Shown: positions 16,478 through 24,290 of the stretch, in pieces | Layout of the letters: each line of letters starts with the position of its first letter | How positions within the stretch are numbered: position 1 is the first letter of the stretch | Assembly (NCBI GenBank): GCA_022821585.1 | Contig: JAJEDI010000054.1 | Span: 1-38,532, forward strand | Source: Caldilineaceae bacterium | Lineage (GTDB): Bacteria > Chloroflexota > Anaerolineae > Caldilineales > Caldilineaceae | DNA length: 38,532 bases | Direction of reading: 5' to 3' | Translations under genes and position numbers: made by a program | The notes under the pieces: model-generated | Told to the model about the DNA's origin: nothing | Database searches by the model: none | The model's input: only the letters and a program-made list of their open reading frames with translations

Positions 16478-17323
16478 ATGACGGCTCAGATTTTCGCAAT
16501 CGCCAACCAAAAGGGCGGCGTGGGCAAGACGACCACCGCTGTTAATCTCTGCGCCTACCTGGCAGGCGCCGGTTGCCGTGTTCTGCTGGTAGACAGCGAC
16601 CCACAGGCGAATGCGACCACTAGCTTGGGAATCGATCCTAGGAAACCGGGTACAAGCCTTTACGAGGTTCTGATCGACAACAGGCCAGTACGGGAAGCTG
16701 TCACAGCGACATCGTTCACTGGTCTGAGTCTGGTGCCAGCAAACCTCGACCTGGCCGGCGCGGAAGTGGAGATGGCCTCAAGAATGGCACGCGAGCAACT
16801 CCTCTCGAAGGCATTGCAGCCTTTGCACTGCGACTATGACTATGTGATAATCGACGACCCGCCGAGCCTGGGCCTGATTACGATAAACGGTCTGACCGCG
16901 GCGGATGGCATAATAATACCGGTACAGTGCGAGTATCTGGCCCTTGAAGGTCTGAGCCAGTTGCTGAGTACAATTCAGCAGGTGCGCAAGGTCTTAAATG
17001 CCCGCCTCAAGGTGGCCGGCGTACTGTTGACAATGTCGGACGCACGCACCAATCTCAGCACGCAAGTGGTGGCTGACGTCCGGGAGCACTTCCCTCTGGA
17101 GACTTTTGAAACGCTGATACCCCGTTCAGTACGTCTCAGCGAAGCCCCAAGTCATGGTCTGACAATACTGAGCTATGCGCCTGAGAGCGCTGGAGCCCGG
17201 GCCTATGGATCGCTGGCCGCCGAATTCATGAGACGTTTTCCAGTCAGGGTTGAGGCGACTTCTGAAGGTCTGCCCGAAAGTCGTAGCGCACGATCGCCAG
17301 GTTCTGTGGTGCCCCTACGATGA
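16478..17323 (+). CDS. parA: Chromosome partitioning ATPase ParA/Soj
   Basis: A 281-residue deviant-Walker ATPase. The signature KGGVGKTTTAVNLCAYLAG begins at residue 12, DSDPQANATTSLG is the Walker A' region, and DYVIIDDPPSLG is Walker B. It binds DNA non-specifically and, with ParB, moves origin regions apart. The start at 16478 places the usual MxxxIFAIANQKGG at the N-terminus with no extra DNA-binding domain, so it is the chromosomal (type Ia Soj-like) short form. It overlaps parB by four bases (ATGA). The ribosome site is weak. Confidence 0.95.
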   Translation: MTAQIFAIANQKGGVGKTTTAVNLCAYLAGAGCRVLLVDSDPQANATTSLGIDPRKPGTSLYEVLIDNRPVREAVTATSFTGLSLVPANLDLAGAEVEMASRMAREQLLSKALQPLHCDYDYVIIDDPPSLGLITINGLTAADGIIIPVQCEYLALEGLSQLLSTIQQVRKVLNARLKVAGVLLTMSDARTNLSTQVVADVREHFPLETFETLIPRSVRLSEAPSHGLTILSYAPESAGARAYGSLAAEFMRRFPVRVEATSEGLPESRSARSPGSVVPLR

Positions 17324-18264
17324 GCAGAGAAACTGGACCAGACCATCTGAATCCTCGCCGAAGGCACGGACTGGGCCGCGGGCTGGGCGCCTTGCTGGGC
17401 AGGTCACCCCTTCAAGATGAAAACGAGCCCGAAGAGGAGGCCGATCCGGCGAGCGCCGAAGGGATCCGCGAACTTTCTGTCGACGAGATAGAGCCGAATC
17501 CACACCAGCCGCGGACCCGATTTGAGCCTTCGACTCTGGTTGAGCTGGCGACGTCGATCCGTGAACACGGTGTCATTCAGCCAGTGATTGTGGCCGAGCG
17601 TCCCGACCACCCCCAGCGCTACTGGCTTATCGCAGGTGAAAGGCGCTGGCGGGCTGCGCGCCAGGCCGGGTTGTCGGTAGTGCCGGCGGTCGTGCGAGAG
17701 GCAAGCTCCCAACAGCTATTGGAGCTGGCGCTGGTCGAAAATTTGCAACGCGACGATCTCAGCCCCCTGGAGGAGGCCTCTGCATTCAGTACGCTCATCG
17801 ACCAATTCACTCTGACCCAGGCACAGGTCGCGTATCGGGTAGGAAAGAGCAGGTCAGCTGTGGCAAACGCAGTACGTCTCTTGGGCCTGCCAATCGAGAT
17901 CCAGGCAGCTCTGAATGATCGAATGATCAGCGCGGGCCATGCACGCGCACTTCTTGGCCTCGACAGCGACGAAGACAAGGGAAGAGCTCTCGACCTGATT
18001 GTAGCAAGGGAGCTGAACGTCCGTCAGGCCGAAGAGCTCGTTCGAAGGTGGCTGGAAGAGCCCGCTGGGAAGGAAAGGAATGAGGTATCTGCTCACCTGC
18101 AGGCACAGATCCGCTACTGGGAAAACCGATTTCGCGACCGACTAAGCACCAAGGTCAACCTCGACCGCAAGGCGGATGGCAGCGGCCGGCTGGTCATCCA
18201 CTTCTTTAACGACGAGGACCTGGAGGCGATTTACCGAGAAATCGTCGGTGAAGAGGCGGACTGA
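17320..18264 (+). CDS. parB: Chromosome partitioning protein ParB/Spo0J (CTPase clamp)
   Basis: A 314-residue ParB. The N-terminal RRRHGLGRGLGALLGR is the ParA-stimulating peptide. The ParB/Srx domain carries the CTP-binding GERRWRA motif (106-112) and ENLQRDDLSPLEEA. A helix-turn-helix follows (LTQAQVAYRVGKSRSAVANAVRLL), then a C-terminal dimerisation segment ending in LEAIYREIVG. It loads at parS sites near the origin and slides along DNA. I looked for a copy of the usual parS palindrome (TGTTTCACGTGAAACA) in the window and found none. It directly overlaps parA. Confidence 0.95.
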   Translation: MSRETGPDHLNPRRRHGLGRGLGALLGRSPLQDENEPEEEADPASAEGIRELSVDEIEPNPHQPRTRFEPSTLVELATSIREHGVIQPVIVAERPDHPQRYWLIAGERRWRAARQAGLSVVPAVVREASSQQLLELALVENLQRDDLSPLEEASAFSTLIDQFTLTQAQVAYRVGKSRSAVANAVRLLGLPIEIQAALNDRMISAGHARALLGLDSDEDKGRALDLIVARELNVRQAEELVRRWLEEPAGKERNEVSAHLQAQIRYWENRFRDRLSTKVNLDRKADGSGRLVIHFFNDEDLEAIYREIVGEEAD

Positions 18265-18377
18265 GAGTCCAGGTCTGCGAATGCCGCGCCGCCTAGCTTG
18301 GAGAGACGCACCGGTGGCCTCATTTTGGACGTCGCCTCTAGTCTGAAGCTCTAATATTTCGTGTCCGGGAACGCCGA

Positions 18378-19073
18378 ATGGCTGAACAGATTGGCGATGC
18401 ACTTCAGGCAGAACTGAACCTGGTTGCAGAAAAGCTTGAAGAGACGGTAGCCGGTCTTCCGGACGGCCTTGCACAGTTTGTCCGTAGCGAATTGGGGGAA
18501 GACCGGGTGCTGGCTGGCGTTGTCCTGGCCTCCGCTGCACCGCCGAGAGATACAGCGGAGGATGAGTCCCGCAGGGTGGCACTGGCCGCGGCACTTGAGC
18601 TTCTTAAGATCGCGCTGAATATCCACCGCCTGCTATTGAAGCCTGGGCAGGCTGGCTCGATCGACAGTTTCCTGCTTGGCGGTACGATTCTGGCCGGCGA
18701 CTTCTGTTTCAGCCGGGCGGCTGTGCTGGCGGCCCAAACCAATCATCCCCAGGTGGTGACGGTTTTCGCTGAGCTCCTGCAGGAGGTGAGCCAGGCCAAT
18801 TTGAGACGAGTCATCTCCAATGATGGCTTTGACTGCGATCCCCTGTCAACCGACGAAGGGGAGGCCCTGTTTCGCAGCGGCGCCTCTGCTGGCGCACTGC
18901 TGGCAGGTCTGTCCAAAAAAGAAGCGGGAGTAGTGATCGAATTTGCAGGACGACTGGGACGAGAGCGGCCACAAGACTTCACCAGGACTTTTGCCGCAAA
19001 GGCAGATGAGACCCTCGACAGTATGCCGCGGCCACAGAGGGATCGTTGGCGAGAGCTAGTCTTGACCCGCTGA
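18378..19073 (+). CDS. Polyprenyl-synthetase-like protein lacking the DDxxD motif
   Basis: A 231-residue, largely helical protein. Its middle resembles class I trans-prenyltransferases: AALELLKIALNIHRLLLKPG (71-90) aligns with the helix that normally carries LIHDDVxD, GTILAGDFCFSRA (102-114) matches the next conserved helix (usually VLxGDFLFARA), and ALFRSGASAGALLAGLS (163-179) matches the SLFxxxxxxGALLAG helix. The aspartates of the first DDxxD motif are replaced (IHRLLLKPG) and the protein ends before the second Asp-rich motif region can be recognised. It is also about 90 residues shorter than true synthases. Loss of Mg-diphosphate ligands argues for a non-catalytic homologue. It lies between parB and an ATP-grasp ligase. 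Assignment rests on pattern matching by eye. Confidence 0.65.
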   Translation: MAEQIGDALQAELNLVAEKLEETVAGLPDGLAQFVRSELGEDRVLAGVVLASAAPPRDTAEDESRRVALAAALELLKIALNIHRLLLKPGQAGSIDSFLLGGTILAGDFCFSRAAVLAAQTNHPQVVTVFAELLQEVSQANLRRVISNDGFDCDPLSTDEGEALFRSGASAGALLAGLSKKEAGVVIEFAGRLGRERPQDFTRTFAAKADETLDSMPRPQRDRWRELVLTR

Positions 19074-19110
19074 ACTCGAATCCAGACGGGCCGCGAAATC
19101 GGAGCACGGC

Positions 19111-20385
19111 GTGACACCAAAACGAGCGCTACTCCTCACCACACCCAATAGCTACCGCACACAGGACTATGTCGACGCCGCGGCGCGAATGGGAATCGAA
19201 GCTGTGGTTGCTGTTGACCTACCCAGTGTGCTGGCTGAGGAGTGGGAATTCTCCCTCGGCACCGATTTTGGGCTTCCTGAACAGGCTGCCGAGCAGATTG
19301 TCGAAGCGCTGGCGAAGTCGAGCGGGGCCGAAACCGGTGAGGTCCGCTTTGATGCAGTATTGGCCTTGGATGACTCCGGTTCCAGGGTGGCGGCGTTAGT
19401 TGCCGATGCGTTGGACCTGCCTCACAACGATCCATTGGCTGCGGAGGCTGCGCGGAATAAGTTCTTGATGCGGACGATGCTTGCCGCCCGCGGCGCACCA
19501 GTCCCGGAATTCGGCGAGTTTCGGACGAGCGACAATCTGAAGGACATAATCGCCCGGGCGGAAGAAGCGATCGGGTATCCGTGTGTGGTCAAGCCCGAGG
19601 AGCTGAACGGGAGCCGGGGCGTCATCCGGGCAAATCTGCGCTGCGAACTGGCTGCCGCGGTGAGAAGGCTGACTGCACTAATAGGCGACGGGCAGCCTTT
19701 CCTGATTGAGAGCTATATTCCAGGGGTGGAGGTCGCCCTTGAAGGCCTCCTGGATAGAGACCAACTGCACTGCCTGGCGTTGTTCGACAAGCCAGACCCA
19801 CTGGAAGGGCCTTATTTCGAGGAAACGATTTACGTTACGCCCTCACGGCTGCCTCTGACGATGCAGAACCGGGTTGTCGAGACGACAGAGGCGGCGGCGC
19901 GGGGACTGGGCCTCCGGACGGGTCCTATTCACGCCGAGCTGCGGATCAATGCCGAGGGACCCTGGATTGTCGAGGTCGCCGGGCGTTCGATCGGTGGACT
20001 CTGCTCACGAATTCTGCGGTTTGGGATGGAGGTTGGCAACGGCAGTTCGCTGGAGGAACTGATACTGCGGCAGGCGTGCGGTCTACCCTTGGAGAGCCTG
20101 AAAAGGGAGTCGCAGGCCGGCGGCGTGATGATGATTCCGATTCCAGAGGGGGGCATTCTGCGCCGAATGTGTGGCGTTGAGGAAGCGAAGGGAGTGGCTG
20201 GAATCGAAGATGTCCAGATAACCGCTAGGTTGAATCAGTCTCTCGTTCCCCTGCCCGAGGGCGATGCCTACCTGGGCTTCATCTTTGCTAGGGGAACGTC
20301 GCCGACAGAGGTAGAAAGTGCGCTACGACAGGCGCACTCGTTGTTGCAGTTCGAGATCGACCCGGAGTTCGCGTTGGTACAATAA
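19111..20385 (+). CDS. ATP-grasp domain ligase (L-amino acid ligase/carnosine synthase-like)
   Basis: A 424-residue ATP-grasp enzyme. An N-terminal alpha/beta domain (about 1-110, LLLTTPNSYRTQDYVDAAAR) is followed by the ATP-grasp fold: NKFLMRTMLAARGAPVPEF, GYPCVVKPEELNGSRGV with the ATP lysine, PFLIESYIPGVEVALEGL, FEETIYVTPSRLP, and the Mg site HAELRINAEGPWIVEVAGR. The C-terminal part (about 320-424) resembles the LAL_C2-type domain of BacD/carnosine-synthase relatives. Such enzymes join two amino acids or an amino acid to an amine through an acyl phosphate. Substrates here are unknown. The start is GTG at 19111, 37 bases after the prenyl-synthase homologue, so the two are likely co-transcribed. 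It ends 9 bases from the convergent yggX-family gene. Confidence 0.85.
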   Translation: MTPKRALLLTTPNSYRTQDYVDAAARMGIEAVVAVDLPSVLAEEWEFSLGTDFGLPEQAAEQIVEALAKSSGAETGEVRFDAVLALDDSGSRVAALVADALDLPHNDPLAAEAARNKFLMRTMLAARGAPVPEFGEFRTSDNLKDIIARAEEAIGYPCVVKPEELNGSRGVIRANLRCELAAAVRRLTALIGDGQPFLIESYIPGVEVALEGLLDRDQLHCLALFDKPDPLEGPYFEETIYVTPSRLPLTMQNRVVETTEAAARGLGLRTGPIHAELRINAEGPWIVEVAGRSIGGLCSRILRFGMEVGNGSSLEELILRQACGLPLESLKRESQAGGVMMIPIPEGGILRRMCGVEEAKGVAGIEDVQITARLNQSLVPLPEGDAYLGFIFARGTSPTEVESALRQAHSLLQFEIDPEFALVQ

Positions 20386-20394
20386 GGGACGCTG

Positions 20395-20715
20395 CTACTT
20401 CCGGGGCGCCCCCTTTCCTGCAGGCACGCCTTTCCCCATGCCCGGGGTTCCTTCGGGAGTCCACCCTTCCGGCATTTGTGCGCCAACGCCGAAGAAGAAC
20501 TCTTCCATCTGCTCCGTCAGAAACTCACGCGACTGCTGGTCGCCGAGGCTGAGGCCGTAATGGTTTATGAGGACGACCGAATACTGCATCCACATATCCC
20601 AAGCCGATTGCGAGATGTTCTCGAAGATCCGTTTGCCCAACTCGCCCGGATAGGGGGGCGACTCCATTCCGGGCAGTTCCTGTCCGATCTTTGCACACTG
20701 CACCAGGTGAGCCAT
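20395..20715 (-). CDS. yggX: YggX-family oxidative damage protection/Fe(II) trafficking protein
   Basis: A 106-residue protein with the whole YggX pattern: VQCAKIGQELPGM near the start with the conserved Cys7, PPYPGELGKRIFENISQSAWDMW, LINHYGLSL, and FLTEQMEEFFFG. YggX protects Fe-S enzymes from oxidative damage and is thought to be involved in iron handling in the cytoplasm. The family is about 90 residues in Proteobacteria; here a Gly/Pro-rich tail of some 15-20 residues (PEGTPGMGKGVPAGKGAPRK) is added. GGGAG precedes the ATG by eight bases, and a perfect promoter lies about 40 bases upstream. The family is best known from beta- and gammaproteobacteria, so its presence in this genome context is notable. 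Confidence 0.92.
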   Translation of the reverse strand: MAHLVQCAKIGQELPGMESPPYPGELGKRIFENISQSAWDMWMQYSVVLINHYGLSLGDQQSREFLTEQMEEFFFGVGAQMPEGWTPEGTPGMGKGVPAGKGAPRK

Positions 20716-20756
20716 AGCTTTGCTCCCAACCTAAAGTTAAGTCAACGCTGGCCACC

Positions 20757-20786
20757 ATTATACGGCCAGAACTAACTCTGTGTCAA
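20757..20786 (-). promoter_or_regulatory. Consensus promoter for the yggX-family gene
   Basis: On the minus strand, TTGACA (complement of 20781-20786) and TATAAT (complement of 20757-20762) are exact consensus hexamers with an 18-base spacer. Transcription should start near 20750, giving a leader of about 35 bases. The -35 hexamer overlaps the possible GTG start of the divergent formyltransferase gene. Confidence 0.9.
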
Positions 20787-20791
20787 AGGAT

Positions 20792-21796
20792 ATGCGTACC
20801 CTTTTCATGGGGATGCCCGGACAATTCAGCCACATCGTGCTGGATCGGCTTCTTGCTCACAGTATCAATGTAGCCGCCGTCCTGCTTACCGGGCCAAGAA
20901 ATGTTCCCCTCCGAGCTGTTTCACCACCTATCGGCGATTCCTTTCTGCCTCAGGAAGGAGAGCTCGATCTGCCGCTACTGAATCCGGTTCTTGCAGCGAC
21001 GCCGACGGCCAGGGAGGAGATACGGTTGAACAGGGGCAGCATGACGAGCGACTCTGCTTTTGAAGCACCCAAAGTTTCAGCAAGCCCTCTGGCTCTTGCC
21101 GTCGGGGAAGGGATTCCTGCCTTTGAATGCGGGCAGGTCGCTCATCTGATGACTACAGGTTGGTTGAAGGAGCTGGCGCTGGACGTAGTTTGTGTGGCCT
21201 GCTGGAATGGCATCATTCCCCCTCATGTACTCAACATTCCCCGATACGGATTCATGAATGTCCATCCTTCCCTATTGCCCGCCTACAGGGGGCCGTTTCC
21301 ACTTTTCTGGCAATTCCGTGAAGGGGAAACGGAAACAGGTGTGACGTTGCATTGGATGAACGCGGGCTTGGACATGGGCGACATCGCAGCACAGCGAGAA
21401 ATTCAATTTGAAGACGGTATTCGCGGCGCCGAGGCTGAAGCTCTTTGTGCGAGGTCGGGGGGCGATCTCCTGGCAGAAGTGCTCGGCAGGCTATCACGGG
21501 GTGATGTAGTAAGGCGGCCCCAGCCCTCGGGTGGGACCTACTTTCCAGCGCCTACGCTTGGAGACTTCACCCTGGAGTCCAGTTGGCACCCGAGGAGGGC
21601 ATTCAATTTCATGCGTGCGACCGCTGAGTGGGGCACGCCATTCAGCCTTGAGGCGGAAGGTGTAAAATATCAGCTGAGAGACGCGGTCAAATGGCAGGAT
21701 GAGATTTCGCAGGAACCGCCCGATGACGGAAAAGTCTGGACTTCGTTTCAGGGCGGCAGTTTACTGGCTGAGGAATGGTCCAAAGAACTCAAATGA
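20792..21796 (+). CDS. Formyltransferase-family protein (methionyl-tRNA formyltransferase-like, atypical)
   Basis: A protein of 334 residues with a 10-formyltetrahydrofolate formyltransferase fold. MRTLFMGMPGQFSHIVLDRLL matches the Fmt N-terminus, and NVHPSLLPAYRG (from Asn156, His158) plus GLDMGDI supply the catalytic Asn, His and Asp. A smaller C-terminal region begins at about residue 250. Between the first strand pair and LALAVGEGIPAFE there are some 50 extra residues (46-99) that Fmt lacks, and the C-terminal part is short and divergent, so it may formylate something other than initiator Met-tRNA, for example an amino sugar as in ArnA-like enzymes. ATG at 20792 is favoured by alignment; GTG at 20780 is possible, and neither has an ideal ribosome site. 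A mannonate dehydratase follows after 97 bases. Confidence 0.75.
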   Translation: MRTLFMGMPGQFSHIVLDRLLAHSINVAAVLLTGPRNVPLRAVSPPIGDSFLPQEGELDLPLLNPVLAATPTAREEIRLNRGSMTSDSAFEAPKVSASPLALAVGEGIPAFECGQVAHLMTTGWLKELALDVVCVACWNGIIPPHVLNIPRYGFMNVHPSLLPAYRGPFPLFWQFREGETETGVTLHWMNAGLDMGDIAAQREIQFEDGIRGAEAEALCARSGGDLLAEVLGRLSRGDVVRRPQPSGGTYFPAPTLGDFTLESSWHPRRAFNFMRATAEWGTPFSLEAEGVKYQLRDAVKWQDEISQEPPDDGKVWTSFQGGSLLAEEWSKELK

Positions 21797-21893
21797 AGGA
21801 GCATCTCTCCCCAGTGATTTGAAGCATACGTCTGAACCACAAGAGCCTGAACAGTTGTTGACGACCTTACAATTTAATGACAGGAGATCACCG

Positions 21894-22901
21894 ATGTCCC
21901 TAATGTCTTTACCGCCGGGGATGAAGATAGCAGCCCAGCTGTCGCCGGAAGCCAGCAGCGAGGAACTACAGTTTGTGAAGCAGATGGGTCTGGACTGGGC
22001 AGTATGCTGGACTGACGGAGAGCATGCCGGATATGACTACTATGCCAGAACCAAAGAAAGGTTTGAGAAGGCTGGGGTCCAGATCTATGGATTCGGCAAC
22101 CGAGAGGTCCACAATCAGGATGCAATCGTTCTGGGGTTGGAAAATAGGGACGCTAAGATCGATGAGTATGTTAGTCATCTGAGAGCGCTCGGCAAGGCCG
22201 GGATTCCCTATACTACGTACGCGCACATGGGGAACGGAATTTGGAGCACGGAGCGCGAGCTGACACGAGGTGGGGCCTCGGCGCGGGGGTTCGATTTGGC
22301 GAAGGCCGATGCCGGACATTGGGCTGGGCGCTACTACCATCTGCCACTCACCCACGACCGGACATATTCGGAAGAAGAAATCTGGGAAAACTTCCAGTAC
22401 TTTGTTTCCCAGGCGGCTCCGGTGGCCGAAGAGGAAGGGGTCCGGATAGGCATTCACCCTGACGACCCTCCTCAGCCCGAGCTCGGCGGAATTCCCCGCT
22501 GCATTTTCAGCAGTTTCGATGGATACTACAGAGCAATGGAGATCGCCAGTAGCCCCAATGTGGGTATCTGTTTCTGCATTGGCTGCTGGTTGGAAGGTGG
22601 CAATCTGATGGGTAAGGGTGTCGAAGAGTCGCTGCAAGAGTTCGGTCAGGCAAACAAACTCTTCAAGATTCACTTCCGTAACGTTGACCAGCCATTACCT
22701 CACTTTGTCGAGACGTTTGTGGACGACGGTTACTTCGACATGTACAAGGCGATGCGGGTCCTGGAGCAGACCGGCTTCGACGGCGTACTGATTCCGGACC
22801 ACATTCCGATGATGGCGGACGATCAGCGCATTGGTACTGCCTATACAATTGGCTACATGAAGGCCCTGCTGGCTCGGGCACAGGAAGAAGTGAAGGGGTA
22901 G
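21894..22901 (+). CDS. uxuA: Mannonate dehydratase family protein
   Basis: A 335-residue TIM-barrel enzyme of the UxuA family, which dehydrates D-mannonate to 2-keto-3-deoxygluconate in the cytoplasm using a divalent metal. Metal-site and family motifs are IGIHPDDPPQPELGGIPR, CFCIGCWLEGG, FKIHFRNVDQPLPHFVETF and DGVLIPDHIPMMADD. It is shorter than the E. coli enzyme (394 residues). The start at 21894 has CAGGAGA upstream; the frame runs on upstream through the formyltransferase end without a ribosome site. A dehydrogenase starts five bases downstream of its stop, indicating an operon. Some family members act on other sugar acids, so the symbol is provisional. Confidence 0.8.
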   Translation: MSLMSLPPGMKIAAQLSPEASSEELQFVKQMGLDWAVCWTDGEHAGYDYYARTKERFEKAGVQIYGFGNREVHNQDAIVLGLENRDAKIDEYVSHLRALGKAGIPYTTYAHMGNGIWSTERELTRGGASARGFDLAKADAGHWAGRYYHLPLTHDRTYSEEEIWENFQYFVSQAAPVAEEEGVRIGIHPDDPPQPELGGIPRCIFSSFDGYYRAMEIASSPNVGICFCIGCWLEGGNLMGKGVEESLQEFGQANKLFKIHFRNVDQPLPHFVETFVDDGYFDMYKAMRVLEQTGFDGVLIPDHIPMMADDQRIGTAYTIGYMKALLARAQEEVKG

Positions 22902-22906
22902 ATACC

Positions 22907-23782
22907 ATGATGAAAACGGTTGGGATTCTGAGCCCCGGGGACATGGGGCATACGGTAGGCGAGAGGCTCAAAGCGCACGGTTTGCGAGTGATCGCGCATC
23001 TGGCCGACCGTAGCGCACGTACGCGAGGTCTGGCGGAAAAAGCAGGAATAGAAGAGGTAGTTTCCTACGACTCACTGGTTGAGGAGGCAGACGTCGTCCT
23101 GTGCATTCTTGTGCCCGCGGAGGCGGCGGCGGCGGCGCAAACGGTGGCGGAGGCTCTGCGCCGGACTGGCAATGACCTGCTATATGCGGACTGCAACGCG
23201 GTCGCGCCTCAAACAACCATAGATATCGCGGAGACTATCACTGAAGCCGGAGGCCGGTTTGTAGATGCCTCAATCATTGGGCCCCCTCCTCGCCGCGAGG
23301 GGGCGACTCGGTTCTACGCATCGGGAGCCCACGCGGGCGATCTGGCTAAGCTCGAAGACTTCGGGCTAGACGTACCGGTTATCAGCGACAGTGTAGGTGA
23401 TGCCTCTGCCATCAAAATGTGTTACGCAGGCATGACGAAGGGACTGACCGCGCTTTGCACGAACCTCCTGGTTGCAGCAGAGGCGCTCGGAATACGAGAT
23501 GCGCTGTTTGAAGAGTGGGGATTGAGCCAGGAGGCAATGCTTGAGCGCGTGCAGGGCCTTCCGAGTATGCCGCCGAAATCACGCCGCTGGGTGGGCGAGA
23601 TGGAGGAGATTGCGGCTACGATGGCGGGCGTTGGCTTGTCGCCGAAGTTTCATGAAGGTGCCGCAGACCTCTACCGACTTGTAGGGGCTTCGGCGCTTGC
23701 GGATAGGGCCCCGGAAGACCCCGACGTGCCTTCGCTCGAGGAGATGTTGCAGCAGTTGGTGGGGTCGCTGCCTGCACGTTAA
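22907..23782 (+). CDS. NAD(P)-dependent dehydrogenase (6PGDH/3-HIBDH superfamily with DUF1932 C-domain)
   Basis: A 291-residue beta-hydroxyacid dehydrogenase-like protein. The N-terminal Rossmann domain has the glycine loop GILSPGDMGHTVGERL (6-21), and YADCNAVAPQTT and VDASIIGPPPRREG correspond to the substrate-binding segment. The lysine of AIKMCYAGMTKGLTAL in the helical C-domain is the expected catalytic lysine. The C-terminal half matches the DUF1932 type of phosphogluconate-dehydrogenase-like proteins. It is tightly linked (five bases) to the mannonate dehydratase, fitting oxidation or reduction of a sugar acid such as fructuronate/mannonate or a tartronate-like intermediate; the exact substrate is inferred only. 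The start is one of two adjacent ATGs. Confidence 0.82.
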   Translation: MMKTVGILSPGDMGHTVGERLKAHGLRVIAHLADRSARTRGLAEKAGIEEVVSYDSLVEEADVVLCILVPAEAAAAAQTVAEALRRTGNDLLYADCNAVAPQTTIDIAETITEAGGRFVDASIIGPPPRREGATRFYASGAHAGDLAKLEDFGLDVPVISDSVGDASAIKMCYAGMTKGLTALCTNLLVAAEALGIRDALFEEWGLSQEAMLERVQGLPSMPPKSRRWVGEMEEIAATMAGVGLSPKFHEGAADLYRLVGASALADRAPEDPDVPSLEEMLQQLVGSLPAR

Positions 23783-24290
23783 AACTGGCTGATTCGGCGC
23801 CCTTTCTCTTCTTCCCTGAACTGGGTAGTGTGGGAGCAGGTCCTGCCCCTTCCTTGAGCGGACGGCAAGAGTCGCTTAAGTCGTCCATGAACGGCCGCGA
23901 ACGATTGCGTTTTGGATGCGCTGAGGGCCACTAAGAAGCCCCATTTGGTTTGGCCCGTTGAGTATCAATTCAGTCTCAATAGCCGAATGAAAGACGCGGT
24001 CAAACCGGCTGCAGGTATACTTCCTCTCTGGAATCGAGCAGGATTCCCCAGGGCCATTTTGAATTTGGTTCTGGTTCCTCACCATGGTGCCCCGGGCCAG
24101 ATGACGCTCAATCTGTCGACCTCAGTTCGAAGATGAGCGTAGCAATCTGTTGGGACCCTGCAACGTAAAGAATGCTTCCACCAGATGTAATACGCGTTGC
24201 TTCCTGCTGCGGCATATGCACACAGACCTCCCGCGCTCAATTTAACATACGGGTTGGACATCGAAGTTTCCTTAGCAAATGAGGAACAGC
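23783..24290. other. Intergenic region between convergent clusters
   Basis: About 500 bases between the dehydrogenase and the convergent end of the ABC-transporter array. No coding region, RNA gene or strong terminator is recognised. A compact palindrome GGAGCAGGTCCTGCCCC occurs near 23832-23848 without a T run. Short frames on both strands have no recognisable product. Confidence 0.45.
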
